The position numbers and the translations under genes were made by a program. 30,028 bases of DNA from Blattamonas nauphoetae. Taxonomy: Eukaryota > Preaxostyla > Oxymonadida. The notes under the pieces are model-generated. The model saw nothing but the letters and a program-made list of their open reading frames with translations. It made no database searches and had not been told where the DNA came from. The stretch lies in NCBI GenBank assembly GCA_033064195.1, contig JARBJD010000598.1:1-30028 (forward strand), given 5' to 3'. Of this stretch, positions 1 to 8,776 are shown piece by piece. Position 1 is the stretch's first letter, and each line of letters starts with the position of its first letter.

Positions 1-66
1 AAACCTCTGGTTTGTTTGCCATTCGATTTGTTCATTTGTGATTTAACCTAATTAAAATATACTTTT

Positions 67-80
67 GGTTTTTATTTTGT
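67..80 (+). promoter_or_regulatory. T-rich viral promoter motif
   Basis: The sequence TTTTTATTTTGT lies directly before the ATG at 81. It matches the motif found before the other viral genes in this window (T-run, one or two A, T-run, then often TAAATG). Confidence 0.55.
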
Positions 81-1220
81 ATGAAACACACAATGTCACA
101 AAAGATAGTGTACGTTCAACCACAAAGAAAAGCACAAGCGAAGAAACCAAGAATGAGATACGGACCGGAGACTCAAGCATTGAAACGAATCTTTGCTGAC
201 GATGATATTCAAACCAGATGGAACGATGCCCTCAGTAGTTATCCATCAGCTGAGAGTATGATTACGAGAACTGGACGAAACTGCAAAGTAGAACAATATG
301 CAAGTTCCTGATGTGATGGTCTACGATAATGATACTGAGATTTGATTGCAGCCAATGGTGCCATGCTAACTCCATACAACAGTAGACCAGTCAAAGAGAC
401 ATACTATGCAATGAATCCAACTCCAGACATGCGAAGACAGAAACCATACAATCATTCAATCAAGAGAATGGAAGGAGAATCAAAGCTGTCCATCGGAATT
501 TCCTCAAAATGGAACATACGATTTGCCAACCAATTATCGAGACATCAGCTATGAAGAGATGAAGACCAAACGATCTCAACAACCATATGCAATAATGAAA
601 GAGCTGTTGGTGAACACATGACAGACACATTGGGAATAACTCGTGCAAATCGAAGCAATCCAGCTGATCCCAGCAAGAATGTGTTAGACAATATGGTGTT
701 CAATTCAATTCAATCACAGATTGCATCACTGATGTGGGATCAATGGCTTCATGATCATGTTCAGGACTACAATCCAGTATGAAACAAAGAAAGCCTTCAA
801 AGATCAGATTTATCCAGTGTTTCTCCAAATGATCACCAAGATACAACGTATTTATCGGAATACTGTACTCGCTATTCAACTCACATATCAACAGAAGTTA
901 ATAAACTGAAAGCCAAAGCATTTAAAACAGTCGCAGATGATGATATCAGTGGATACCAATCTGAAATGCCTGGATATTATCGATTCGCACAGTTGGACAG
1001 TTCTGGAATGGGGCTATCGATCGAGCAGAAATGTGAATTTAAAAACATTAATATGGATTTTTATTTTTATAGAAAGTGATGCAACCAATTCTAAGTTGTC
1101 AATTTACGAAACACACAAGTTCTTCTTCAGTACCAACATCAATCACCAACAACGTCATCATCGAGGATAGAGCAAAGCTGGTGTAGATAATAGAGGATCG
1201 AAGATGGAGATGGTCTCGCT
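81..1220 (+). pseudogene. viral gene of unknown function, left part, broken
   Basis: Coding-like sequence begins at the promoter-linked ATG at 81 with a basic N-terminus rich in Lys, Arg and Gln. Stretches of similar composition continue to about 950, for example around 601-780. I recognise no domain. Its position upstream of the MAPG and capsid genes suggests a structural or assembly protein, but this is inference from position only. The gene is broken by several changes and is interrupted at 1230 by a DNA transposon; the coding-like sequence at 3431-3895 is the other side of that insertion. Confidence 0.5.
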
Positions 1221-1229
1221 AGAGGCTTC
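1221..1229. repeat. target site duplication, left copy, of transposon 1230-3421
   Basis: AGAGGCTTC here pairs with TGAGGCTTC at 3422-3430 (8 of 9 bases identical). The two copies flank the terminal inverted repeats exactly. Confidence 0.75.
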
Positions 1230-1388
1230 TGTGTCTCAATTTTCAGGGGAAAAACTCGATCCCAGGGAGTATCTCAATCACAGGGGAGAATCTCGAACAC
1301 AGGGGAAAATCTCAATCACAGGAGAAAATCTCAATCACAGGGGAAAATCTCGGGCCACAGGGGAAGAATGTCATACAACACAAGGATG
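1230..1388 (+). repeat. left terminal inverted repeat with tandem ~20-bp units
   Basis: Units built on AATCTCAATCACAGGGGA repeat about six times with small changes. The inverted counterpart is 3283-3421. The repeats happen to stay open in one frame, which creates an artificial reading frame rich in NHRG and GEN that should not be read as a gene. Confidence 0.85.
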
Positions 1389-2013
1389 GGCAGAAAGGAA
1401 GGAATCTGTCTCAGCCGTGGCTTCACTGACTCGCCGTGTCTTCACCAGGTATGTGCTTTTCTGTTCATTTCATCACTTCTTCAATCTTCTGTAGATTGAA
1501 GATATTTTGGGTGAAGAGGCAAAAGAACTGCTCTACACTCCTCAGACACGCCCTGGCCGTTCTCTGCCGGATACAATCAGTGTCTGCCCTGTTTTGTTTG
1601 ATTATCTCACAGAAACTGCCGATAGAGCAGCAAAAAGGCAATATCATTCGAATACTGTCGAAATGCCAGCATTCACACGTCTCGGTTTGAACATCTCATC
1701 ATACACATGATTTCATCTCTTTTTCACCTCTTCCTCACACAGGAACAAGCTGACATCGTTTTCGGCACTCTTTCAACCGACACCATCCTTCAAATCACGA
1801 GAACTCTCCCCATCCAACCACTGCTCGCTCTACCAAGCACTCCTCGCAACGATCTCCGATTTTGATTGTGCCATTTCGCTTGTCTGCACACAGTCGTTGT
1901 CTTCGGCCTCACACCACAATCTCTTCGTCCTCACAGAGAGCGTTGGTGCGAGTAGCGGATATGTGAAGGGAAGCGTGGATGAGGAGAAAAGAGCGAATAT
2001 TGCGATGAATTAG
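1386..2013 (+). pseudogene. captured host gene fragment with a short intron
   Basis: An ATG at 1386 opens 21 codons (1386-1448) that end exactly at a GTATGT donor. After a 46-base intron (1449-1494, ending CTTCTGTAG) the frame continues in phase for 71 codons plus a stop, to 1710. The predicted product starts MGRKEGICLSRGF and continues IEDILGEEAKELLY. A second possible intron (about 1685-1741, T/C-rich and ending CACACAG) is followed by another coding-like stretch to a TAG at about 2013, although the phase across this junction does not match. I recognise no family. Lying inside a TIR element, it is best read as a captured and decaying piece of a host gene. Confidence 0.45.
1449..1494 (+). 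other. probable spliceosomal intron, 46 nt
   Basis: It runs from GTATGT to CTTCTGTAG with a T/C-rich 3' part. Removing it keeps one open frame from 1386 to 1710. Confidence 0.45.
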
Positions 2014-2788
2014 GAGGTGGAGAGTGTAATGGACTGACAAGAGAACGATCTCGTTGATATTGCATTCGATTTGACTTTCTTTCTCGTTCCTTTACAAATT
2101 GGTGCTAATTGTCCACATTGCGTGTGGGTGACTGATCATGCTCATTCTCTTGATTTACTGTTCTGATAAGAGAAACGAACTGAAAGGATGATAGCGAATG
2201 ATCAAACATCTGTCAATACTTTCACATTCTTGATGAAATGTGACAAAGCCCTCCAAAACGAAAGATCGTCTGATCCACCTTTGTCTGCTCCTTTGTGAGC
2301 GACCTCTCCGATTTTTCGATGTTTCATCCCTTTTCTTCGCTTTGAGTGCTTCCAGCCGTTTTGTCGCTCATCATATCCAGATTTGTCGCTAATTGTTTGA
2401 ACAAGATGCGGATCTAACTTTAACATCAGAACGTGGATTAGGACGCCTTGCACAACTTCTGCGAGCAGTGGAGGATGATCGTTTGTGACTGGTATGACAA
2501 AGATTTAGGAGCAGTGCTTTGTCTTTGCCGACACTGACATTGAGGACGGTAAATGGTTGGAGAGGAGACGGTGTTCGCGAGATTGAAGTGCATTGAGTGG
2601 AGTATTACAGAATCTTAATGAATGTACAGAAAAACAGTGACACGGAATGAAGATCAGACGAGAGAGAGTTCAGCATGGAAGAGACACATATTCGAAAGAA
2701 AGAGAGTGAATACATAATGTTCACCAATTCAAGAGAGAAGGATTGGCTCAATCTTGATTCGGCACATACCCACTGATAAAAGCGACAA

Positions 2789-3073
2789 ATGGATCGACGT
2801 CCAAATTCAAGTGAAGCGTCTCTCCTGAAGATAAATATCGATGAACTGAGATCACAACTCTCAAACCTTGAAGCTGAACGACGATTTATGGTTAATAGAA
2901 GGTCGAGCGACACGCACACAACCGCCTGAAGTAAAGTGGGAGAATCTCTGTCAATGAAAGATGAAGAGATGATCGAGAACAATAGACATTGGGTCAGTGG
3001 CAGACATGAGGAGAGGGAGATTAAGGCTATGAATGTGAACAGAGCAGCGAGAGCGATCACGGAGTTGAGATAA
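2789..3073 (+). pseudogene. coiled-coil-like coding fragments inside the transposon
   Basis: Two short plus-strand frames, 2789-2929 (46 codons, MDRRPNSSEASLL...) and 2954-3073 (39 codons, MKDEEMIENNRH...), have the charged Leu/Glu/Arg-rich make-up of coiled-coil proteins, such as IDELRSQLSNLEAERR. They lie in different frames with a short gap. They look like decayed remains of one captured host segment. The longer minus-strand frame over this stretch is hydrophobic and Ser-rich, as expected of an antisense shadow. Confidence 0.3.
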
Positions 3074-3193
3074 ATTGGGTGAGGATCTTCACACAATTCT
3101 GATTCGGTTTCATTTCAAGTATTGAAAGGTTTTAAACGTAGTGAATGTCACATATATCTGAGAAATAAAGGAAGATCAAAAGTCAAAAAGTCG

Positions 3194-3263
3194 ATGACAG
3201 GAATTGAACCCGGGTCCGCCGTCTCAAAGTCCGTCATAATTACCACTAAACCACTAATGATCA
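3194..3263 (-). tRNA. tRNA-like relic (Gln-like), degenerate
   Basis: On the minus strand an A-box-like TGGTTTAGTGG and a B-box-like GGTTCAATTCC lie at tRNA spacing, and the anticodon-loop position reads CTTTGAG (TTG, Gln). However, the anticodon arms (ACGGA and ACGGC) do not pair, the acceptor arms do not pair, and the T-stem has one mismatch and one wobble. It is therefore more likely a tRNA pseudogene or a tRNA-derived pol III promoter than a working tRNA. It sits just inside the right TIR of the transposon and reads inward. Confidence 0.35.
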
Positions 3264-3282
3264 AAATTTCTATCTTCTTCAA

Positions 3283-3421
3283 TCCTTGTGTTATATGACA
3301 TTCTTCCCCTGTGGCCCGAGATTTTCCCCTGTGATTGAGATTTTCCCCTGTGTTCGAGATTCTCACCTGTGATTGAGATACTCCCCTGGGATCGAGTTTT
3401 TCCCCTGAAAATTGAGGTACC
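3283..3421 (-). repeat. right terminal inverted repeat with tandem ~20-bp units
   Basis: This is the inverted copy of 1230-1388 with one tandem unit fewer. The sequence similarity ends at ACACAAGGAT on both sides. Confidence 0.85.
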
Positions 3422-3430
3422 TGAGGCTTC
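3422..3430. repeat. target site duplication, right copy, of transposon 1230-3421
   Basis: TGAGGCTTC matches AGAGGCTTC at 1221-1229 in 8 of 9 positions. Confidence 0.75.
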
Positions 3431-3895
3431 GAACCCTCCTTTGGGAGAGAAAGAGTATGCTCTGAACCTGTGGTAACTAATGAACGAGGTGCTTACGATC
3501 CACCACTGGAGACATATCCATCAGCACCGATCCAAAGTCGAACAATTCCACTGAGGGAATACACTTCCAACATTTCAGCATTCAAAGATCAACTACTGTT
3601 GGTTTACAAGAATGCATTTGCTTGTGAAAAGAAACTACTGAATAATCTCATTGAACCATCAAAGAAACTGATCACAAACCAAAGTGATTTATGTGCACTG
3701 ATTGCGACTCTCACTGGAATCAACGATGTGGTGATTGAATTGGATGACCTGTCTGATAAGTGCATATGTCTGAATAAACTCCCAATCTTCGAACAATATT
3801 CAAGATCCTTGTTGGTGGAAAAGACATGAGCATTGCCTACAATGAAGCATACAACACTATTCTCAATTATGGCATTTCTCTGACGAAAGCTATAC
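3431..3895 (+). pseudogene. viral gene of unknown function, right part, broken
   Basis: Coding-like sequence continues on the far side of the transposon. It encodes a mixed, largely helical segment, for example AFKDQLLLVYKNAFACEKK followed by LLNNLIEPSKKLITN and an acidic stretch VVIELDDLSDK. No domain is recognised. It ends before two hairpins (3893-3926) and the promoter of the next gene. It belongs with 81-1220 as one disrupted viral gene; the combined length suggests a protein of several hundred residues, probably structural. Confidence 0.5.
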
Positions 3896-3926
3896 CCCGT
3901 TAGGGTAGAAATCTCTTCTGAGATTT
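3893..3926 (+). terminator. paired hairpins at viral gene end
   Basis: TACCC-CGTTA-GGGTA (3893-3907) is followed at once by AAATCTC-TTCT-GAGATTT (3909-3926) and a T-run. Both stems are perfect. They lie between a gene end and the next promoter, so a role in 3'-end formation is plausible but unproven. Confidence 0.45.
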
Positions 3927-3951
3927 TTCCTCGCATAAATAATAAATGAAT

Positions 3952-3973
3952 TGTATTTTTTAATTTTCTATAA
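3952..3973 (+). promoter_or_regulatory. T-rich viral promoter motif
   Basis: TGTATTTTTTAATTTTCTAT runs up to the ATG at 3974. It is almost identical to the motif before 6602 and shares its core with the other viral starts. Confidence 0.7.
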
Positions 3974-4195
3974 ATGGCACCAGGAAGTTTCAACAAACTC
4001 AAAAATATCGGCAAGCAATTCTTTCAATTCATCAAACCTCTAGCTCCAACATTGCTTCAAGTCGGTGGTGGATTGCTCTCTCAAACGAACAGTAAATTCG
4101 GACAAACAGCAGGAGGAATACTCAATGGATTAGGTGGAATGATGGACGTTTATCAACAAAATAAGGCGATCAATCGTCAACAAAATTGCAGATGA
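3974..4195 (+). CDS. small MAPG-type virion protein candidate
   Basis: A 73-residue protein starts right after the promoter motif. It opens MAPGSFNKLKNIGKQFFQF, an amphipathic basic helix, followed by a Pro-containing hydrophobic stretch (PLAPTLLQVGGGLL) and a Gly/Leu-rich second segment around residues 40-60. The next gene also starts MAPG with the same helix pattern, so the two are paralogues placed just before the capsid gene. Short amphipathic or Gly-rich proteins of this kind in adenovirus-like systems include membrane-lytic or core proteins (pVI or pX type). That functional parallel is inference from composition and position; no homology is shown. Confidence 0.6.
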   Translation: MAPGSFNKLKNIGKQFFQFIKPLAPTLLQVGGGLLSQTNSKFGQTAGGILNGLGGMMDVYQQNKAINRQQNCR

Positions 4196-4302
4196 TCGAG
4201 TACGAAGAACCTCACGAAATGGACGATACTCCAATGATGATATACCACTATCGTCAAATTCCAAAATTCAATTCAAAGGATAATAATTCACTAGAATTCG
4301 AA

Positions 4303-4319
4303 TATTTTATTTTCCTAAA
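4303..4319 (+). promoter_or_regulatory. T-rich viral promoter motif
   Basis: TATTTTATTTTCCTAAA ends directly at the ATG at 4320. Confidence 0.65.
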
Positions 4320-4621
4320 ATGGCACCAGGTTGGTTATCAAAATTAGCAGCAGTTGGCAAAAATATACTCAGAGTTGGAGCTCCATTTCTGAATTTCATT
4401 CCTTCGTTGGACCTGTGATTTCTAAGATTAGCACAGACAGGAGTGAGATGATACCAGATGTGAAATCAGATCAGCAAATCCACGCAGAAAAGATGGCACA
4501 ATATGAGCAAGCAATGAATGAAGGGAACACAACAGTTGCGAACAAACTCAGAGGAGAAATACTGAGACTAGAAGAAAAGCTGAAACCAAAAGCGAAGAAA
4601 CCAAAAAGAAAAAGTAACTAG
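4320..4621 (+). pseudogene. second MAPG-type virion protein, broken
   Basis: The promoter-linked start encodes MAPGWLSKLAAVGKNILRV, a clear paralogue of the protein at 3974 (shared MAPG, the Lys-Leu helix and a following Pro-rich hydrophobic stretch). The distal part encodes a charged helical tail (QIHAEKMAQYEQAMNEG) ending in a very basic Lys-rich segment (KLKPKAKKPKRKSN), which could bind nucleic acid. The gene looks broken, with about one break. Its place before the capsid gene suggests a minor virion or core protein. Confidence 0.5.
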
Positions 4622-4638
4622 AGTTACAGCATAAATGT

Positions 4639-4658
4639 AATTTTTTATTTTTGATAAA
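4639..4658 (+). promoter_or_regulatory. T-rich viral promoter motif of the capsid gene
   Basis: AATTTTTTATTTTTGATAAA lies upstream of the capsid reading frame. It is the same motif as at 3952 and 6581. Confidence 0.65.
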
Positions 4659-4708
4659 ATGAACTCGCATATAACACATCTGACAAACAAAGAACTGGAG
4701 CATCATCT

Positions 4709-6517
4709 TTGACTGGAAATACCACTGGATCAATCAAATACACGAGAGATGACATGGGTCAAATACAACAGCAACTCATGTCCGAACATCACATCAAATA
4801 CCTAATGAATGATGGGGCACATAGTACTTCTATTCAAGAATTGAAACCATCAGAGAATGCACGATTCTACACAGGACAAGAGATAATCATTCCACTGACT
4901 GGTAATCAAGACATTTGTCAAATTGATGATTCGTTTATCACGTTCACAATGACAGCGACACTGAGACTCAATAATTGGCAAACTACAGCTGGTATGGTTG
5001 GATCGTACATGAATGAAAGGATATTCATCTTCGTTGGACTCAAACATTCAGCATCAATCTTTCGTGACCTTACTGTTCTTCACAACAATCAGAGAATCAT
5101 CAGCACAACAAACAATGATGTATCAATGGAATCTCACATCTACAATATGATCAAACCGAAGAGTCAATTGGAGAATCGTAAGCATTGTCACACACCGTGG
5201 AAAAATGCATGGGAACATGATGAATCGGTTGCTGGTGTCTATATTCCACTTTCTGATTTTACAACAACATCTGGAACAGGAGTGTTTCAAGACACTATTG
5301 ATGTGCCTATTCGTGTGTCAATCAATCTTGAAGATCTTCTAATATTCTCTGGAATGACTGACTATCCAAGATGTCTTTTTGGTGATTTGAAATTGAGTGT
5401 GCACATGAATGAGGATGCGTTTGTTTGTTGTTCTGTGAATCCTGAACTCACTTTGAAAGATACACTATCATCACTCGTAACTGGAACAGCTGCAGCACCA
5501 ACTATTAAAGCAGCAAATCTCAATTGCATTCAACATCGTCCATATTTCTTAAATAATCTTGTCACCTCATGCACAAAGAACTTCGTTCAAATTGGTCAAT
5601 CATTTCTGCAACCAACAGTTACGAAAGACATAGTTTGCTCAACAGCCAATGCCGTGACAACAGAACCAGAATTCGTCGATCAGTACATCTCATTGAACGT
5701 CACAAACTATCGAATTGATGATGTGTATTGCATGAGTGCTGGATACAAAATGAAAGATGGTGCGATAAAGAAACTCATGGAGATGTATCAGAATCGTCCT
5801 GGAACAATTCCAGCTGAGAAGATCTCATTCTATCCATTTCAGAAGACACCAACGGCAACAGGAATTGATTGTACTCAGCAAATGGTAGTGGTGAATGCAA
5901 AGGACATTATGCTTCTCTTCCGTCATTACGACAATGAAGTCACTTGTTTCCACAATCCAATGCAGAAGAACATCCAAGTGACTTTACAAAACAGGTACTA
6001 TCCAGAACAACCGACTACAACGATTGGAGCTCGCTTCTATCAATTTGCATTATCGACTCTCAATCTCGATTCGTACCTAGCTGTTCCTGATGATTTGGAG
6101 CGATCACTTACAGATTCTCTCGTTGAAGAGAAACTCACTGGTGACGGAACATATCCAAATGAAACAATGACAAGAGTTCGTCCAGTTCATGACAATACTG
6201 ACTTCCTTCTGTGCTTTCCTACTCAGAGAAGTGGATGTCCAACAAACTGTAATGATTCGATCAGTTCAAAAGGAAACACTGCGGTCACTTTGAGATCGCA
6301 TCCAATCTATCAAGGCAATCTCGACACATACTACAATGTTTACAATCCAAGTCAAAGTGGTGGTGATATGACAACATTTGCACATCCTCCAGCACCGATT
6401 CTAGCCACAACTGCTACCACGTGGTGGGTCCTACGATACAGTAATGGTGAACCAAAAGTTGAGTACTATCCAAATCACACATTGAAAGCGTTGCACAAAG
6501 ATTTGGGAATCATGTAG
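4709..6517 (+). CDS. major capsid protein, double jelly-roll type (probable)
   Basis: This long frame encodes about 600 residues with the beta-rich, Pro/Gly-spaced make-up of Polinton and virophage capsid proteins. Landmarks are an early EIIIPLTG strand, HCHTPWKN near residue 160, a PLSDF/TIDVPIRV region, YPRCLFGDLKLSVHM near 220, and a C-terminal HPIYQGNLDTYY followed by PPAPIL and WWVLRYSNG. The protein encoded at 6602-8296 shares the same landmarks in the same order, so they are full-length paralogues. The size fits a double jelly-roll hexon-like protein. It is the best-supported capsid gene here and looks essentially whole, though the exact start is uncertain. The capsid assignment is inference from pattern and context, not from a search. 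Confidence 0.7.
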   Translation: MTGNTTGSIKYTRDDMGQIQQQLMSEHHIKYLMNDGAHSTSIQELKPSENARFYTGQEIIIPLTGNQDICQIDDSFITFTMTATLRLNNWQTTAGMVGSYMNERIFIFVGLKHSASIFRDLTVLHNNQRIISTTNNDVSMESHIYNMIKPKSQLENRKHCHTPWKNAWEHDESVAGVYIPLSDFTTTSGTGVFQDTIDVPIRVSINLEDLLIFSGMTDYPRCLFGDLKLSVHMNEDAFVCCSVNPELTLKDTLSSLVTGTAAAPTIKAANLNCIQHRPYFLNNLVTSCTKNFVQIGQSFLQPTVTKDIVCSTANAVTTEPEFVDQYISLNVTNYRIDDVYCMSAGYKMKDGAIKKLMEMYQNRPGTIPAEKISFYPFQKTPTATGIDCTQQMVVVNAKDIMLLFRHYDNEVTCFHNPMQKNIQVTLQNRYYPEQPTTTIGARFYQFALSTLNLDSYLAVPDDLERSLTDSLVEEKLTGDGTYPNETMTRVRPVHDNTDFLLCFPTQRSGCPTNCNDSISSKGNTAVTLRSHPIYQGNLDTYYNVYNPSQSGGDMTTFAHPPAPILATTATTWWVLRYSNGEPKVEYYPNHTLKALHKDLGIM

Positions 6518-6519
6518 AG

Positions 6520-6534
6520 ACTCTCATCGGGAGT
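6520..6534 (+). terminator. hairpin after capsid gene
   Basis: ACTCTC-ATC-GGGAGT folds into a six-pair stem (one G-T wobble) two bases after the capsid stop codon. It is followed by GTTCGAAGCCTC, a motif that also occurs at 27807 and, inverted, at the transposon target near 3423. Confidence 0.4.
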
Positions 6535-6580
6535 TCGAAGCCTCTGGCGAGACAAAACAGTAAAAGAAATTATTGATATT

Positions 6581-6601
6581 GTATTTTTTATTTTTCTATA
6601 A
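6581..6601 (+). promoter_or_regulatory. T-rich viral promoter motif
   Basis: GTATTTTTTATTTTTCTAT followed by AA runs into the ATG at 6602. It is nearly the same as the motif at 3952. Confidence 0.7.
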
Positions 6602-8296
6602 ATGAGAAGTATCAGATCAAATCAATCAAAACCAACATCGACATTAATTGAACAAATTGAAGTGCAATCATATCTGCCAAAACAGTGGGATTCCGAACCT
6701 CATGTATATTCAATTCAGGAATTGCATCCAACAAATCCTCCCATGCCATGCAGAATTGGAGACGAGATTGAAGTTCCATTGTGCTATGACGGACATGATG
6801 TGACTGAATTTACGAAGAGTCATTTGCGTATTGATCTCACGATTTCCGTTCCGTATTACCAACCAACAATGGGAGATGGTTCAGAGACCGCTGGAAGGTA
6901 CGGAATGTTCTACGGTTTCAAGTCATCATCAGATGCAATTCGAGATATGAGACTCGTCGATAGTAAAGGAAACATCATTGACAATTCACTTCAGAATAAT
7001 CATGTTCACGAATCATTTCTGTATCACACTTTCAAGTCTCATGAAGAGAAAAACAATATGAAGCATTGCTACAGTCTTTGGGAAAATGTTCAGAGAATGG
7101 ATCCAAGTGTGTGTGGATTCTATTTTGTTCCAATATTGCATGCGCCCAAAGGACCATACACTGCTACGATTCCACTGGTTATTCCGTTTGTGAATCTACT
7201 TCCTCTGAGTACCTTTGATCAGTATCCGAATTCGATCTTCGGTAATTTACGTTTGAGATTTCATTTGACAACTGATTCGCTGGTGTATTGTCCCATTCGT
7301 GTTTCAACTGTTATTTTAAAAACTCTTGAGATGATTCGAGATCGATTTCCAGACAAATCAATGACAACTATTGCAGGTCAAGCTAGAATGCTAAACATGG
7401 CAGAGAATAAATACTCAACTCTGACGCAAGAATTCACACAAATTGGAAATCCAGTGTTGCAATACGATAGAGCTGTCCATCATACTCTACCATCCACTGG
7501 TACTGATGAAATAGTAGCCAAATCAACCACTTCAACTGTTTGGTCTTCTTCTGTAGATAAAGTCACATCAGTTTGCTATGGATATCAGATCACTGATGCA
7601 ACAAAACAATCACTCTTCAACACATATTCGAAGACTCTTTATGTTCTGAAAGCAGAAAGAATTGACACACAATCATTTCAATCAAAAGCAACAGCGATGG
7701 GGGTGAGATCAAACATCAGTATCAAACTCAACAATCTCATGAATCTGATGTGCTTATTCCCTGAAGGACCTAATGAGTGTACAGTCTTCAGAAATCCTCA
7801 ATATGTTGGCTTATTCGAAATGCTTGGATCAAACTATCCCAATTTCCCGATGTCAACAATCTCACCAGAGTTCTATCAAATGATGATGGTGAATGGTGAT
7901 TTCATTGGTTGTTCAGCCACTGAAGAGTTTGAGAATTCCATATGTATGTCACGCAATACAAGCTAATATGGAAAGGAGTTCAAGAGAACCAGAGCAGTTA
8001 CGGATGCTACTTCATTCACATTCATGGTTCCAACAGATCGAAGTGAAATCGCTGGTGGTGAAGAAGGTATCTCAACAGCAGAATCAGTGAATATCGTCTA
8101 CAGAGGATCACCAATCAATCAGGGAGAACTCGATCCATATTTCACCTCAACTCCAGAAGGTCCTCCTCCACCAATATTGGCATTGCATCAGGCTACATAC
8201 TGGCTGTTCTGGATTGAGAATGGACAACCCATAGTGCGATATGTCATTGATCGTCGACTCCAGGAAGCATATGAAGAAGTGAAGAGAGGATATTAA
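6602..8296 (+). pseudogene. capsid protein paralogue, broken
   Basis: This region encodes a diverged paralogue of the 4709-6517 capsid protein. Shared landmarks in order are MKHCYSLWENV (against KHCHTPWKN), a conserved V-G-Y/F-Y block, FVNLLPLS, YPNSIFGNLRLRFHL (against YPRCLFGDLKLSVHM), NEVTCF/NECTVFRNP, and C-terminal SPINQGELDPYF with PPPPIL and WLFWIENGQP. Overall it is shorter than the main capsid protein. Polintons normally have one hexon-like protein plus a small penton, so a second hexon-size paralogue is unusual; it might form specialised capsomers or be a duplicated spare. It has its own intact promoter motif. It looks broken, with about one break, so it is probably no longer made in full. 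Confidence 0.65.
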
Positions 8297-8340
8297 TGCA
8301 TAGCATTTCTAGAATGACAGAGTCATATTCCTAAATTGAA

Positions 8341-8365
8341 GATTTTACTTTTGTAGAAAACAAAG
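8341..8365 (+). promoter_or_regulatory. weak T-rich viral promoter motif
   Basis: GATTTTACTTTTGTAG followed by an A-rich leader leads to the ATG at 8366. It fits the shared motif less well and lacks the terminal TAAATG. Confidence 0.45.
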
Positions 8366-8776
8366 ATGGTGAAGCGATATTTCTCAATTCAGAATTCTCA
8401 TACTGCTCAACTACCTCCTGATTTTACCAATTCGAGAAATCAAAAATTTGTTCACTTCCTCGACTGCAAACTCATTCATGTGAAAGAAGAAAGTGATGCT
8501 GCATCGACTGTCATCTCAAAAGACATTCCTCAGCACATAACAATCCATGGTGATTGGATCCAGACTGATGCATTCAATGACTCATTTGTTGCTTTCTGTA
8601 ACGAACAGATTGCGAAGCGAAAGAAGTGGGAATTAAGCACTCGACAATCCATAGTGAAGATCTGGTTCAAAGACAGTTCTGGTGATTCAATTGAGATGGA
8701 AACAACGGAGACAATCAATGGAAAAATAATCAAGGAGTATTATGAATTTCTGGTTGATCTCATGTTGGAATATTAA
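8366..8776 (+). CDS. small beta-rich virion protein candidate
   Basis: A 136-residue protein starts MVKRYFSIQNSHTAQL. It contains alternating hydrophobic strands (KFVHFLDCKLIHVK, HITIHGDWIQ, SIVKIWFKDSSGDSIEM) and a C-terminal helix-like end (YYEFLVDLMLEY). It follows the capsid genes and its 3' end overlaps the fibre gene on the other strand by 17 bases. Penton-type single jelly-roll proteins of Polintons are small and lie near the hexon gene, so this is a candidate penton or minor capsid protein. That is inference from size, strand pattern and location; I see no diagnostic motif. It looks whole. Confidence 0.6.
   Translation: MVKRYFSIQNSHTAQLPPDFTNSRNQKFVHFLDCKLIHVKEESDAASTVISKDIPQHITIHGDWIQTDAFNDSFVAFCNEQIAKRKKWELSTRQSIVKIWFKDSSGDSIEMETTETINGKIIKEYYEFLVDLMLEY

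Larger units (their letters stand above)
1230..3421. mobile_element. non-autonomous DNA transposon with tandem-repeat TIRs (MULE-like), inserted in a viral gene
   Basis: The element is 2,192 bp long. Its ends are inverted copies: left 1230-1388, right 3283-3421. Each end begins with a related 15-mer (TGTGTCTCAATTTTC against GGTACCTCAATTTTC) followed by tandem units of about 18-20 bp with the core TCTCAATCACAGGGGA. The left end has one unit more than the right, which explains its extra 20 bp. A 9-bp near-identical target duplication flanks it, which fits the Mutator superfamily. No transposase is visible. The interior holds intron-containing coding-like sequence (1386-2013), coiled-coil-like short frames (2789-3073) and a tRNA-like relic (3194-3263), so it resembles a Pack-MULE carrying captured host DNA. 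Confidence 0.8.

Noticed and set aside
1231-1380. Short regularly repeated units resembling a CRISPR array
   Set aside because: The units are contiguous without unique spacers, occur inverted at the other end of a TIR element, and the context is eukaryotic.
1204-1494. 96-codon plus-strand frame over the TIR
   Set aside because: It is made by the tandem repeat itself (NHRG/GEN pattern) and has no independent support.
2605-3096. 163-codon minus-strand frame
   Set aside because: The opposite strand has coiled-coil-like coding character; the minus frame is hydrophobic and Ser-rich like an antisense shadow.
3194-3263. Functional tRNA-Gln
   Set aside because: The acceptor and anticodon arms do not pair, so it is kept only as a relic.
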